Source: Phallusia mammillata (taxonomy: Eukaryota > Chordata > Ascidiacea > Phlebobranchia > Ascidiidae). Taken from it: a stretch of 64,000 nt of DNA. Shown one piece after another: positions 40,188 to 52,200 of the stretch (positions are counted from its first letter, which is position 1; the number at the start of each line of letters is the position of its first letter). A model generated the notes under the pieces. It saw only the letters and a program-made list of their open reading frames with translations. It was not told where the DNA came from and did not search any database. Made by a program: the position numbers and the translations under genes. The stretch lies in contig QLIY01000237.1 of the NCBI GenBank assembly GCA_003260075.1, positions 108,720 through 172,719 on the forward strand, written 5' to 3'.

Positions 40188-42371
40188 TTACTTGCAATCC
40201 ACTCCATGTATTATCGTGTCTGCACTTGTTTCATTTTTGACACAGAATTCAAATTTGGGAAATCCAACACAGGCAGCTCCTGAAAAACAGAACAATGTCA
40301 CATTAACAGTGTTCTTTTGTTTGTAGATAATGTACACATTTTTAGCATTTCACCTGTACACTTAATGTTTTTTTTAATAAGAATATCTCACAAAGCTGCA
40401 GGAGAGAAATGTTTCTCTCTAAATTAACTCAACTGTTTTAGAAAAATCAAATTTGTTCTAAAGCTCACCAATTTCACCATCATTGCGAACACCAACCAAG
40501 GCACCATTAAACTTTGGGTAAAACTTGAGAATTCTTTCCAGAGCTTTTGAAGCAGCTTCAGTCGGTGTGGCTCCATTGTGCATTAACTCTACAATCTTTT
40601 CACAGCATACGTATTAGGACTTTGTTAATTGACGCAATATTTCAACAAGGAAACTAGGCTAATTTGTTTGTCAAATGCACTTTACCAAACCTGGTATGCA
40701 GGGAGAAACCTCATCATTACATCACCATCTCCTGTAGCAACAGCAGCACCTACTCCATTTTCAGCATATGCTCCTGCTCCTGGAATGGGGGAATCACCAA
40801 CTCGACTGCAAAATTACATCTTTACATCGACTGATCAGATGAATTATGAATTAAATTTGCAAAAAAATTGTTTCTACTTTATTTACCCTGGAATTTTATG
40901 AGTTAAACCGTTAGTTGAGGTCCCAGCCACAAAGTTTCCTTTTTCATCCACTACAATCATTCCAATAGTGTCATGGTTGGACTGACTAATATCAACATTT
41001 CTTTCAGACATTACTTTCTTAGTCTGGGTCATAATAGGGGTGTAGGGGCCACAGGATGATTTGGGGTCAGGTTTTACATTTGCATGAAAGTTTGGCTGAC
41101 AATTGTTGTCTTTCCATGTTTGCCATATCTGTAAAACAAACTTTTTAAATAAAAGTGAAACAATTAAGTAGGACAAATGTATCTTTACATTTCGTGAATG
41201 ATTTGTTTCAAGTGTTTCTTCTTTAAAGCCCATTTCTTTGGCAAATTCTGTAGCAAGTTCACCCACAAGTAATGTATGTTCTGTGTTTTCCAGAACACGA
41301 CGTGCAACACCAATTGCATTCTTCACTTTTCGCAAACAACCTACAGCTCCTATATCCATGGTTGATCTAAAGCAAACACAAAAAACAGTGGATTTGCTGG
41401 AAATATATTGTTCATCCTTAGTTTTAACAACAAACGCCAGTTTAGGGAAACCTTTTTGTACACTTGTCCAAAGATAAAAACACTACACATAGACTTCAAA
41501 AGTAGCTTGATTAAAATTCCTGACAGAGAGTTTTTGAAGTTTTTTAAACAGTTCAGTTTTTTGAACAGTTTATGTTCCACCTTAAGATGAATTGTGGAAA
41601 AAATATCCAGTATAATTCATTTTACCCATCCATTATCATTGCATCCAATGTTGTTTCCCCACTTTCATCAGGAGATCCACCAAATCCCACTGACCCATCA
41701 CACTGTTCCTCCTCACATTTAGCGCATCCTGCAACTACTGCATCAAGGGCTGTTGAGGGACTTTTTAGGACATTCCAAGCTAAATAGGTGGGCAGAAACC
41801 ACATTGGATTTTATGGCACATTTCGCCGAGATCTCGGGTGTGCACGAAGAATTTTCAGGTGTGCAAGTGTGCACGAACCAGTTAAGTGTGCACCACATCA
41901 AGAAAAAGCTAACCGATTTACAAATATTTAACAAAATCTCAAAATAGCCGTCAAATGCAATTGCGCCACTGGTTAACTAATGTAACTAATCTGGAAAACA
42001 GAAGTTATTTAGCATCCAGGCCTAATGTTTTGTCAATAACGCAAGAAAACAACAGAAAATTTTGACCGAAGGCTTCTTTCGAGGGGTGGTCAAGTGTGCA
42101 ATCAAACTTGAAAAAAAAAGTCTCGGGTGTGCAGCTGCCATACTATCCATACTGGGGCAGAAATACACAATTATAACTAGCCAGCATGCATGGCATGACC
42201 AAAATTAATTGTAATTGCACATATATATGTTTTGAGAAAACGTAAACCGAAGTACTCACCAGCATCCGTTGCTTGTGGCCAAGGCCATGTATTCACCACC
42301 AAAGGAAATGAAGATTTGCATGAATACATCTTCATTAATAGCAGAAATAAAATTGACAAGCACTTATGCAT
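40188..42371 (-). CDS. AGA: aspartylglucosaminidase (lysosomal N-glycan Asn hydrolase)
   Basis: Ntn-hydrolase that cleaves the GlcNAc-Asn bond of glycoproteins in lysosomes. Exons, 5' to 3': 42260-42371, 41626-41779, 41189-41366, 40887-41128, 40691-40805, 40469-40595, 40188-40279. They join in phase to 1,020 nt (339 residues, close to the human length). A hydrophobic signal peptide precedes PLVVNTWP. Family blocks follow: [20 protein letters not shown], the autocleavage and catalytic site HDTIGMI (Thr becomes the nucleophile of the beta chain), [20 protein letters not shown] and the final GVDCK. The N-glycosylation site near the human N-terminus is QAT here instead of NAT; NHS and NET sites occur elsewhere. 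The acceptor of exon 6 (GAAAAG|ATTGTAGAG) has a weak pyrimidine tract but gives the right alignment. Confidence 0.94.
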
Positions 42372-43350
42372 TACAATTTGAGCGTTTAAAATCGGGCATG
42401 GCAGTTAGTTAAAACTAAACATAAACAAAATATTGCTTAAAAAAAATCAACAAATCGAAGGCAAAGTTGTGGTCCAAAAATTGATGAGTCAGCATTTTAA
42501 ATGCTGTTAAATGCAAACGTGATCACTGCAAAAATACAGCGGACAATTTCCTGTTTGCCATAATGGTGTTTAACCTTCATTAACATATGCTTAACAAAGT
42601 AGTGACTTTTTAACTATTACCGCAATAGAATATTAAAAAGGATGTCGCCTCTAACAATGTTCTTGTAGTTTATTTGGGCAGTGTTTTGTGAAACCGTCAT
42701 TTCTTCGTGCTTGGTCTTTGTTTGTGACAAAGATGCTACTTTTTCTCAAAGTTCCCTGTCGAAAAAACATTGCAAATAATGCAAATGTTAAAATTAGGTC
42801 AGAAAAAACGAGTAAAATAAGTTCAATCGTAAAATGATTTTAAGTTGCAAGATCGATTGTAGCTGCCCAGCTAAAGCAGAAAAATAACAGGTTTATCCAT
42901 TGCAAAAATATAATAGGAAACACTGATATGGCAACAAAAATGTACTGCAATATCATCCATTGTGGTGTTTGTTACGTAACAAATGAGAGTGGGAGATGAC
43001 ACAGCATTTTGCATTTGCCAAGTTCAAAGTTAATTTGATTCCACACACAGGACACCGGTTCTGTCAAAACTGATTTCTGAATGTAAAGCTTAATCGTATG
43101 ATTGTTTCAGAAAGATTTTTAGTGAAATGCTAAATTGCTAATAGCTGCTGACATGATTGTGATCGCAAGCTTGGTTTGTTTGTAGTCGCATCAGATTTTG
43201 TAACGTAATGGATGGTAATGGTCACATCATATTATGTATTTTTTAGGTAAATTTGTATTGTTCTCCCCCCCCCCATCAGATTTTGTAACGTAATGGATGG
43301 TAATGGTCACATCATATTATGTTTTTTTAGGTAAATTGACTGGACTAATC
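42372..43350. promoter_or_regulatory. divergent promoter region shared by AGA (-) and ferrochelatase (+)
   Basis: About 980 bp separates the two start codons, so both genes must be driven from here. The right part contains a duplicated segment (43189-43262 / 43274-43349) around C 43265-43274, so the real spacer is probably nearer 890 bp. No TATA box stands out. Confidence 0.5.
43189..43349. repeat. direct duplication of about 75 bp around a 10-C run
   Basis: The segment at 43189-43262 is repeated at 43274-43349 immediately before the ferrochelatase start. The first C run in the window, at 43265-43274, separates them. Confidence 0.75.
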
Positions 43351-44547
43351 ATGTTTAAGCGAGTAATCAACGAGTTGTTTGCGTGCGGCATTAAATCAGT
43401 AGGAAAAACCAGAAGCGCAGTAAGCACAATCGTTTCAATGAGATACATGAACACTGAACAATCATCGTTTGAGAAACCTAAAACGGGAATTCTGCTTTTA
43501 AACATGGGTGGACCTGAGACAGTGGATGGGGTGTATGACTTCTTATTGAGACTTTTTTCAGACCCTGACCTTCTGCCCCTACCAGCTAGAGGTCAGGTAG
43601 CACCATTTATTGCTCGACGACGAACACCAAAAATTCAGGAACAATACAAGGAAATCGGAGGGGGTTCTCCAATTAAGAAATGGACAGACTTGCAAGGACG
43701 TGAAATGGTAAAAATTTTGGACAAAATCAGTCCAAGCACAGCACCTCATAAGCACTATATTGGTTTTCGATATGTTGATACATTAACAGAAGATGCAGTG
43801 GATCAGATGCGTAAAGATGGTATAAAACAAGCTGTGGCATTTACTCAATATCCACAGTACAGTTGTTCCACAACTGGCAGCAGTTTAAATGCAATTTATC
43901 GCCATTACAAGCGTAACAGCTTGCAGATTGGTGATATGCCCTGGAGTGTGATTGACAGGTGGCCAACACACCCTGGTTTAGTTGAAGCATTTGCTGAGAG
44001 AACCTTAGATGGCCTAAACAAGTTTCCAGAAGATATTAGAAACAAAGTGATCATTTTGTTCTCGGCACATTCATTGCCAATGAATGTTGTAAACCGTGGT
44101 GATCCCTACCCAGCCGAAGTTGCTGCAACAGTAAGTCGAGTTATGGAGAAGATTGGATACAGTAACCCATACCGCCTTGTGTGGCAATCAAAAGTTGGCC
44201 CCTTACCATGGCTTGGTGCTCAAACAGATGAAGCCATCAAAGGTTTAAGCTCCAAAGGTTTTAAAAATCTACTACTGGTGCCTATTGCCTTTACAAGTGA
44301 CCATATCGAAACACTTTTCGAGTTGGATAAAGAGTATATTGGTGAATTAGCAAAGGAAGCTGGTGTTGAGCACATTCATCGTGCTGAGTCATTGAATGAC
44401 AGCCCTATTTTTATTAAGGCCATGGCTGATGTGGTTAAGGATCATCTTGATAAAGGTGAAATATGCACAAAGCAGCTCTCCTTGCGGTGTCCTTTATGCA
44501 CAAATGAAGCTTGCAATCAAATGAGGAAATTCTTCATTCAGCAATAG
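43351..44547 (+). CDS. FECH: ferrochelatase (mitochondrial), intronless
   Basis: Inserts ferrous iron into protoporphyrin IX, the last step of heme synthesis, on the matrix side of the inner mitochondrial membrane. It is one uninterrupted frame of 398 residues from [10 protein letters not shown]. An upstream in-frame ATG at 43297 is less likely, because a good acceptor-like TTTTTTTAG (43322-43330) lies between them. The N-terminus is basic, as in a presequence. Conserved blocks: [24 protein letters not shown] with the first cluster cysteine, FSAHSLPM with the catalytic His, [13 protein letters not shown], and the C-terminal CPLCTNEAC giving the other three cysteines of the animal-type [2Fe-2S] cluster. 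Vertebrate FECH genes have many introns; this copy has none, but shows no frameshift or stop. Confidence 0.95.
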   Translation: MFKRVINELFACGIKSVGKTRSAVSTIVSMRYMNTEQSSFEKPKTGILLLNMGGPETVDGVYDFLLRLFSDPDLLPLPARGQVAPFIARRRTPKIQEQYKEIGGGSPIKKWTDLQGREMVKILDKISPSTAPHKHYIGFRYVDTLTEDAVDQMRKDGIKQAVAFTQYPQYSCSTTGSSLNAIYRHYKRNSLQIGDMPWSVIDRWPTHPGLVEAFAERTLDGLNKFPEDIRNKVIILFSAHSLPMNVVNRGDPYPAEVAATVSRVMEKIGYSNPYRLVWQSKVGPLPWLGAQTDEAIKGLSSKGFKNLLLVPIAFTSDHIETLFELDKEYIGELAKEAGVEHIHRAESLNDSPIFIKAMADVVKDHLDKGEICTKQLSLRCPLCTNEACNQMRKFFIQQ

Positions 44548-44704
44548 TGTTTTCTTGGTCTTATGTTGTTGTTCATTTCAATACAACCAACAATATTGCA
44601 ATGCCAACAAGCATACCAATGGATAGCAAATGTACTAAGTTTCAAAAATGGTGCGAAAGACATCTAGAAAAATCGACTTTTGCACAAATATTTTGTTGAT
44701 ATTA

Positions 44705-44976
44705 CATACCATCTTTTTCTATTTCATTGTTCATTTAAAATTTGTTGTCAAACTTTACCTTTTCATTTTTGCTGCCACATACGTGGTTAATGCCTGCCTG
44801 ATAGTTAACATTCCACTATGCAACTAAAAAGTGTTCCCCCCCCCCCATACCATCTTTTTCTATTTCATTGTTCATTTAAAATTTGTTGTCAAAGTTTACC
44901 TTTTCATTTTTGCTGCCACATACGTGGTTAGTGCCTGCCTGATAGTTAACATTCCACTATGCAACTAAAAAGTGTC
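44705..44976. repeat. direct duplication (44705-44835 / 44846-44976) around an 11-C run
   Basis: Two copies of about 131 bp with two or three differences flank C 44836-44846, in the 3' flank of ferrochelatase. Confidence 0.78.
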
Positions 44977-45964
44977 AAAGCAAAGGTTTGTTCAACTCCA
45001 CTAATGCTGCTTGGCCATTATTGACAGGGTCAAGAACTGTGCATTTGCAACAAAAACTCAAATTATAACATGTGTACATATGACATGCACAAAACTCTGA
45101 TGTATATTGATTTGCATATTGATTGTTTTAAATTATCCCTTTGTTATGGTATTTCCTAATGTTTAAAAACTTTGTGTGTGTGCAAAAGTTGTCAATACAA
45201 GAGAACAATTTTCCATTAATGTTGCTTTGTAATTGTTTCCCTTTTTGTTTGTGATATTATTACACCAATGCCATTATCATTGGAATGCGGATTTGTTCCT
45301 TAACTTTGTGTCTTCAGTAAAATTGCATTTGTGCAAATGTTCACCTCAGTGGTAGTAGAAATGTTTTACTGATACTACATACTAGCCAGCAACATATGAA
45401 AAGTTAGTTCATGTTTTTACTGACAAAAATATTCTTTTAAAATTTCAATGTAAAAAATCATAGTGATTTCATTCAGTACAAAATGTGCAAATTTATCAAA
45501 ACACCTATAGTTCTCGAGTGACACAAATTCAGGACAAAGTTTGTACTGATATGCTGGTTTCTGTCAGATGGAAATTAGTTTGTAAACAAAATTTTGGTTT
45601 ACATCCTCTTTTGTAATCAGAAACTTTATTATTGTCTTCCATGTTAGAACACTTTTAGGCTACAAAACAGTGTGTGTTACAAGATACAAACATTTATGCA
45701 CAGTGGACCAGACATGGATTTTCTAAATGTAAGTTACAACTTTGGAAGATTGGATTTGGAAAGATTTTGTCTTATGAAAGTTTGTTTTTTGTTTTGCTCT
45801 TGGAGGTGCATTGGTATTAAAGCATGAAAAGGGAAGATTTTATGACATGATTACAAAACAAATGGGCCACGGATGTCCTTGAAGGGTATGATGGATTCAG
45901 CTGGTTATGGCATATCAGGATTATATGCTGCCAACCAAGCCATGGTTTTCGAGTCAACGACAAG

Positions 45965-46178
45965 ACAAGCCGTTTCTTGCGTGATGAATTATTATTTATA
46001 AGCTCAATTTAACCCCATTATGCAATTTTCTTCAATTGTGGTATTTCGTGTCGTTTACACATAAAATCCCCCCCCCCACAAGCCGTTTCTTGCGTGATGA
46101 ATTATTATTTATAAGCTCAATTTAATCCCATTATGCAATTTTCTTCAATTGTGGTATTTCATGTCGCTTACACATAAA
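45965..46178. repeat. direct duplication (45965-46067 / 46078-46178) around a 10-C run
   Basis: Near-identical copies of about 102 bp around C 46068-46077; intergenic. Confidence 0.75.
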
Positions 46179-46428
46179 ACTTCTACTACCACATCTATTT
46201 TGCTTTGTAATAAACTCGATCTAAAGGCCTTTTTTGCAAACAGTAGTGAGTCTTTGATATCTTTGGTGTCCGATATTTTACGTTTTTTGCGCATTTTTAT
46301 TCTGTATGTGTGTTTTTCCTTCCAGCGCATAAAACTATTGGGCAGGATTTCTTATCATGTCAAAATTCACCCTCTTTCCCTGACACGGCTGGTAAGTTTC
46401 TCTGTCCCCTCGACTGGTCATGTTTGTA

Positions 46429-46738
46429 CTCACATTGCAACAAACTCTCTTGTGAACTGCTGTCACATAACGCCTAATAATACAATGTACCTGCAGCGGA
46501 TTTATTATGAGTAATGTCCTAATAATTGCGCCCTCCGGCCTCCATAACGCTTCATCGTTGCACAGCTAATTCGAGACGGGGACCCCCCCCCCTCACATTG
46601 CAACAAACTCTCTTGTGAACTGCTGTCACATAACGCCTAACAATACAATGTAGCTGCAGCGGATTTATTATGAGCAATGTCCTAATAACTGCGCCCTCCA
46701 TAACGCTTCATCGTTGCACAGCTAATTCGAGACGGGGG
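46429..46738. repeat. direct duplication (46429-46582 / 46592-46738) around a 10-C run
   Basis: Copies of about 150 bp differ by substitutions and one deletion of about 8 bp. C 46583-46592 lies between them; intergenic. Confidence 0.75.
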
Positions 46739-46870
46739 TGCGAGCGTTTTTTGCACAATGTGCTCGAAAAAGTGCAAGCGTAATAAATGTGCGCACATTT
46801 TTCGAAAATGTGCAGGGGTCAAAATATGCAGATCAAAACGTGCAGATGCCAAAATGTGCAGTCGCCCCAG
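46738..46870. repeat. GTGCAG-rich simple repeat
   Basis: Variants of AAAATGTGCAG and GTGCAAGCG recur several times at irregular spacing. The open frame through it has no recognisable product. Confidence 0.5.
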
Positions 46871-47097
46871 TCGTTGACTCGTTGTTACAAATTGTGCAAA
46901 ATATGATTAATTATAACCTATAAATTAAGAGCGAATTTGAATAAAAACTTTAAACCAAGGCAAAGACGTAGCTAGCTGTCCAGCGGCGAATCCCGGAATT
47001 CTTTCTAGGGATCAAGGCGTTTTCGACCAAAACCCCATTTTTACAGTTTTTTTGCCCCATTCGAAATGTATATGTGGCAAAATTAACACACAACTTC

Positions 47098-47965
47098 AAC
47101 GACTAAGAAGGGCAATTTTAGGGGTTGATCCTGATGACGTCGTACTTATCACTACAGAAGTATCTTTCGCTGTAGATGTACTGCTTGTTTAACCTTAAAC
47201 GTAGTTTATTGACACACAATTTCAGCGACTAAGAGGGGTAATTTTAGGGGTTGATCCTGATGACGTCGTACTTATTACTACAGAAGTATCTTTCGCTGCA
47301 GATGTTTATACTCTAAGGTTCCGGCCTACTGCTTGCCTGAGCTTATAGTTAGCCCAACGAGGAAGACGGCGTTTAACCTTAAACGTAGTTTATTGACACA
47401 CAATTTCAACGACTAAGAAGGGTAATTTTAGGGGTTGAACCTGANTCCAACGAGGAAGACGGCCCCCCCCCCCCCAAAACTGCAAATTTTGAAGAAAAAA
47501 ATGGTTGACACTGCACTGCACTGCACCGCATATAATATTGTACCATAAACCCTTACATCCGTTCGTAAATCTGCAAAGCAAATATTTAACATTAAACACA
47601 ATTTAATGTTTACCTTGAAAAGCTAAGTTTGCATGAAATGGCCAAACAGCAACAGTTTTACAAAATCATAAATTTCAAGCAAACTCGAACAATACAACAC
47701 AAACCAACAACAAAATACACACTCACTCTTCTAAAAACTAACAATAACTTAATTGAATTTTAGATTCTGGACATAACTGATCGTGTCTTTTATGACAGAA
47801 AACGTAACATATTTGTGTACGTATTGTGCATGTTTTTTCAAAGCAAACGTTATTAAATAAGTTGCGCTCCCCCCCCCCATACTCTAAGGTTCCGGCCTAC
47901 TGCTTGCCTGAGCTTAGTTAGTCCAATGAGGAAGACGGCGTTTAACCTTAAACGCAGTTTATTGA
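47098..47965. repeat. multi-copy overlap region with N (47445), C13 (47463) and C10 (47869)
   Basis: A unit starting ACTAAGAAGGG and running through GATGACGTCGTACTTAT occurs at about 47101, 47230 and, truncated by the N, at 47411. A second block (47308-47395: TACTCTAAGGTTCCGG, GAGGAAGACGG, GTTTAACCTTAAACG) recurs at 47880-47965 after the last C run. The arrangement looks like several overlapping contig ends, so the order of this stretch is not trustworthy. Confidence 0.65.
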
Positions 47966-48575
47966 GTTAAGGGAGATAAGAGGTACTATAGATAGCGTCT
48001 CTGGTATCGTTACAACACACATAAACATACATAGAGAGAACGGTGACGATGACGTAACTGTACAGATGGTAAAAGTTGTTAAATAGCGACAACTGACAAT
48101 TGAGGTCGAGTACAACAAGTGTGACGAAGCAAAATGATCATGCAATCGTGTGATAAAGTCACTCGTATGTTATTTGCGCGTATTGTACTGCAATACAAGA
48201 TACACCACACAATAATGCAATCAATCCCAAACCTGAACATAAAACATCTGCACGAAGCAACAAAGGTCAGGCGTTAATATGCCTCCCCCTGGCTTGCGTC
48301 GTAGGTTTTTTAACACTCTAAAAAAGAACACAGATGCGAATAAAAGAGAACAAAATACATCAATCAACAAAATTTTCAGCTCTTCCGGCAGTTTTTTATT
48401 TACATCAATCATTCATTTTTCACATGCATGGTTCTATTTTGTTTAACAACGACAAGTCACGTTTATGTAGCAATTTGAGCAAACCGAGCCGTGTGCAAAA
48501 ATGACTACCTTCTGTTGTATGTTTTTTTTTTCAGCGTGCATCTTGAAACACATTAAAAAAATTGGTAGGACTATA

Positions 48576-48795
48576 AGTCTGTGTTTGGCATTACACCATT
48601 TTGAATTTCGCAACATCACACCATGTTGGATTATATAACAGCATGTCATGAAATAGTGGACAAATAGCGTTTTAACATGGCCCCCCCCCCAGTCTGTGTT
48701 TGGCATTACACCATTTTGAATTTCGCAACATCACACCAAGTTGGATTATGTAACAGCATGTCATGAAATAGTGGACAAATAGCGTTTTAACATGG
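48576..48795. repeat. direct duplication (48576-48680 / 48691-48795) around a 10-C run
   Basis: Copies of about 105 bp with two substitutions flank C 48681-48690; intergenic. Confidence 0.78.
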
Positions 48796-48932
48796 TTATA
48801 AAACGCGATTTATGCTTCTATATGTATTTAACAAAATATTATTACGCGAGTTCAGTAAACTATAACTCTATATAGTGCCATAAATTCTTGATGACTTTCA
48901 AATGTCGTTTCTTGTTTTGGGAAGCAAAGCTG

Positions 48933-49183
48933 GATTCTCACAGATCCTCCTTAACTCTTCTCTGCGAAAAGGAGTTTTTTTGTTTGAGTGCTGGTAAATC
49001 ATACAAGTGCAGATGTCGTTGGATTACACATTACACAATGAAGGTGTGTAAACTCCCCCCCCCCGATTCTCACAGATCCTCCTTAACTCTTCTCTGCGAA
49101 AAGGAGTTTTTTGTTTGAGTGCTGGTAAATCATATAAGTGCAGGTGTCGTTGGATTACACATTACACAATGAAGGTGTGTAAA
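48933..49183. repeat. direct duplication (48933-49052 / 49065-49183) around a 10-C run
   Basis: Copies of about 120 bp with a few differences flank C 49055-49064; intergenic, about 100 bp beyond the 3' end of the ODC-like gene. Confidence 0.78.
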
Positions 49184-49285
49184 CCATTTATGGTGCTATT
49201 GAATTTTGTAGAGGTGTCATTTTACATACATGCGTAACAACAGCGCTTTACCATGGTCCGTATCAGCCTGTAGTTATATTTTTAC

Positions 49286-52200
49286 TTACGATTTTGAATC
49301 TTCAATGAAGTATATAGCTTTGTACGTTACAAATCCATTGAAACCAATTTGCGTCATTGGTGAGTATGCACCCATGTCTGTCAAAGTCGCCCCCCCCCCT
49401 TTACCTGATTCTTAAAAACATGTATGTCTGGCCTCGATGAAATTGCAAAGACTTATATTTTGTTTATTTTTCCGTACGGTATTTTTACGCAGAAAAAAAT
49501 CTCCAATTAAGCTTACCTAGGCCTATGCAGTTTTGTGTTTTGATCGTTATTTTCTTGATGTATAGTGTTGCATCGCAAAGTACTCTTCGGTCGAATTCTT
49601 TACCTTTACGTTTAAACACCAATGTAATAGATTGACTTGCCTTTCCAATAAACCCAATCACCAACGTTGATGTTTGGTAGCATTGCAGATTCCGTGATTG
49701 TGTCAATACCATCAAGACTTATCCCATGTACAGCGCTACGTCCTACTGCACCCTCCACTGGCTAAAAATTAAAGCTTATTTAATTTTTACCTACACATAT
49801 GTACCATACAAAGAACTGACCAAAATTTTATTTACAACTTTTTAATCCCACGAATGACTATGTTATTTTTCCAGTGCTTTAAAAATGGTTGGTAAAACAA
49901 CCTTTTAAATACGAATGTAGAATCTAAGCAAATATGTACTTTATTTTGTTGTAAGGAAAGTATTTTGACATCAACTTTAATACCTGAACTGGAAATGGCA
50001 CTAAAACAGCATTTTCCGTCAGAGCTGTTGTAAAACTTATATAATTTTCCATCATATATTCCATCACCTCCCCCCCCCCTGTAGAATCTAAGCAAATATG
50101 TACTTTATTTTGTTGTAAGGAAAGTATATTTCATCAACTTTAATACCTGAACTGGAAATGGCACTAAAGACAGCATTTTCCGTCAGAGCTGTTGTAAAAC
50201 TTCCATATATTCCATCACCTACGTGATAGGAAACATGTGTTAGCCTACACAATAAACATGTGTTAGCCTACATAAAGATTTGTGCTCACAACTCCAATGG
50301 ATGATGAAAAAAACTAAACATGTTAAGATGATGCGTAACAACGCAACAATGAAAACTAAACATGTTAAGATCCTATTATCACTTTATAAACACCAGTTTC
50401 GCGTTGCTCTACTACATCTTACACGTTTCTAACATGATGCCGCTGCTAAATAAAGCTTCGGCCGCTTCAGCCCTACCTTTGGTTGCTTTCTTACAGAAAA
50501 CATGTGTAAGCAGGATAAAGGCAGGTCCCGGCAAAAATCTCCCAGGCTCGGCTATTATTTCAACACCGCTTTCCTCTGGAAAGTGTTCATCCAACGCTTC
50601 TTTTATCACATTTGCTATTTGGAATATTAAAATTTTAATAAACAGTAACACTAAAAGCCTTGGCAACTTGTATTTTTCTGATTGTTATATAGTATTTGTT
50701 ACTTCAAAAGCTTGGCCATCTGTTCACCTGAATTTTTTTAAATTCGTTTTTTGCGGTTCCTTACACACTTGAAAAAATGCCTTTTGGACCCGACAATAAA
50801 AAAGGTTGAGAACCACTGGTTTTAATGATTTAACGTTGTAGCAAATCACTTTGATTGACAACAAAATAATTGAAACCTTTTTAAAGGATGTGATACTTTC
50901 ATGTTCCTGGCTACCGGGAAATCCGCCGCCGATATCAAGCAGGGATAGGTGAAATCCCTTTTCAAGCGCAAAGTCAAAAATAATTTTTGAATCCTGGATA
51001 GCTTTGCGAAATGCATCAACGCTTGGACAACCGCTGCCAACATGAAAACTGCAAAACAAACTTGGAAAGTCGCACTTGATGAAGTCCCGAACATTCCTAT
51101 CCTAACCGTACGACTATAGGCTACACGGCAAATAAGATTTGACTTGACTTGCAGGCTACTGTTGGGGGCATGAAGGTATTTCTACTCTATGGGTTGCCGC
51201 TTGGAAACATAAGCTTAATAATCCTAGTACGCCAATGCCATTGAAGGCGTAATACCGAATCAGCCGGTCATCAAGCATTTCCAAACAGCAAGGCACAAAC
51301 TAGAAAAATGTAGCCTGCGGTGGGATTTGAACCCACGACAGGAGGTTTTCGAGACTCGCGCTCTACCAACTGATATGCATCGGCTCAGCGGTGAGCTGGT
51401 CGACAGTGGAATCACAAGCACCGTTGCCTGCCTTGTATGCTGCACATACCAGCTTCGTTGTAGGGGATGTCAGACTGACCAATATCAGTTAAGATTAACG
51501 TTTATTTGTCTTAACTAGTTAAAATATTGTAATTTTAAGTTGTTGTTTTTCATTTTACCGTAGCGAACTTACCTAACACCAATAAGGTCTAGTTGTAGTT
51601 CTTTTGCTTTTTCGACGAGCCATTTGGAATATTCCTGGTCTGCACCAAATTTTTTGCTAAACGTTACTAAAGCCTCTTCGTCGTTTGTCTTGATACGAAG
51701 CAACAATCTACAAATAAGAACATTGTTATAAAGGGGCGTTTTTACTCAGAAAATTCAAAAACTTTGCTCCAACCCATAAATGTTTACCAGTCGTCCCAAA
51801 GTCAATAAACACGATTGCTTAAAAAACGCGTTTAATGCATGTTAAGTAAAAACTATAAAGAATGTTGCAATTAAATAAGCAAAACTCATGGGACTATAGT
51901 TAAAACATAACGTCTCAAGAACGGATTTTTATAACGTCTTGTTACCTAGTTTTTGGAAACAGTTTTTTGATCTTGTATAGTTCTTCCTCGGTATCAAACA
52001 CCGTCAAATTGACGTCATTGTCTCCCCCCCCCCCCCCAGTTGGGGTCGCGACCCACAGGTTGGGAACCGCTGGTGTAATCGAAACAAAAATACTACTTTT
52101 CGAAGGCATTGTCACTTTCCGTCTTATTCAAATGCAATACGTGATGACCTTTTATTTTTCCATTAAATATTAAATGTTTACACGGTGATCCCGTTATAAA

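Larger units (their letters stand above)
44548..49285. other. repeat-rich intergenic region, no gene recognised
   Basis: Short frames here lack family similarity and splice support. The stretch holds seven C-run junctions with allelic duplications, annotated separately, and a GTGCAG-rich simple repeat near 46.8 kb. No clear polyadenylation signal for FECH was seen close to its stop. Confidence 0.5.

Noticed and set aside
43297..43350. Upstream start of ferrochelatase giving a 416-residue protein
   Set aside because: The extra N-terminus lies in the allelic duplication and spans an acceptor-like TTTTTTTAG; the ATG at 43351 gives a normal basic presequence.
46149..46514. Open frame of 121 codons in the intergenic region
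   Set aside because: No family motif, no splice context, and it begins inside a duplicated segment.
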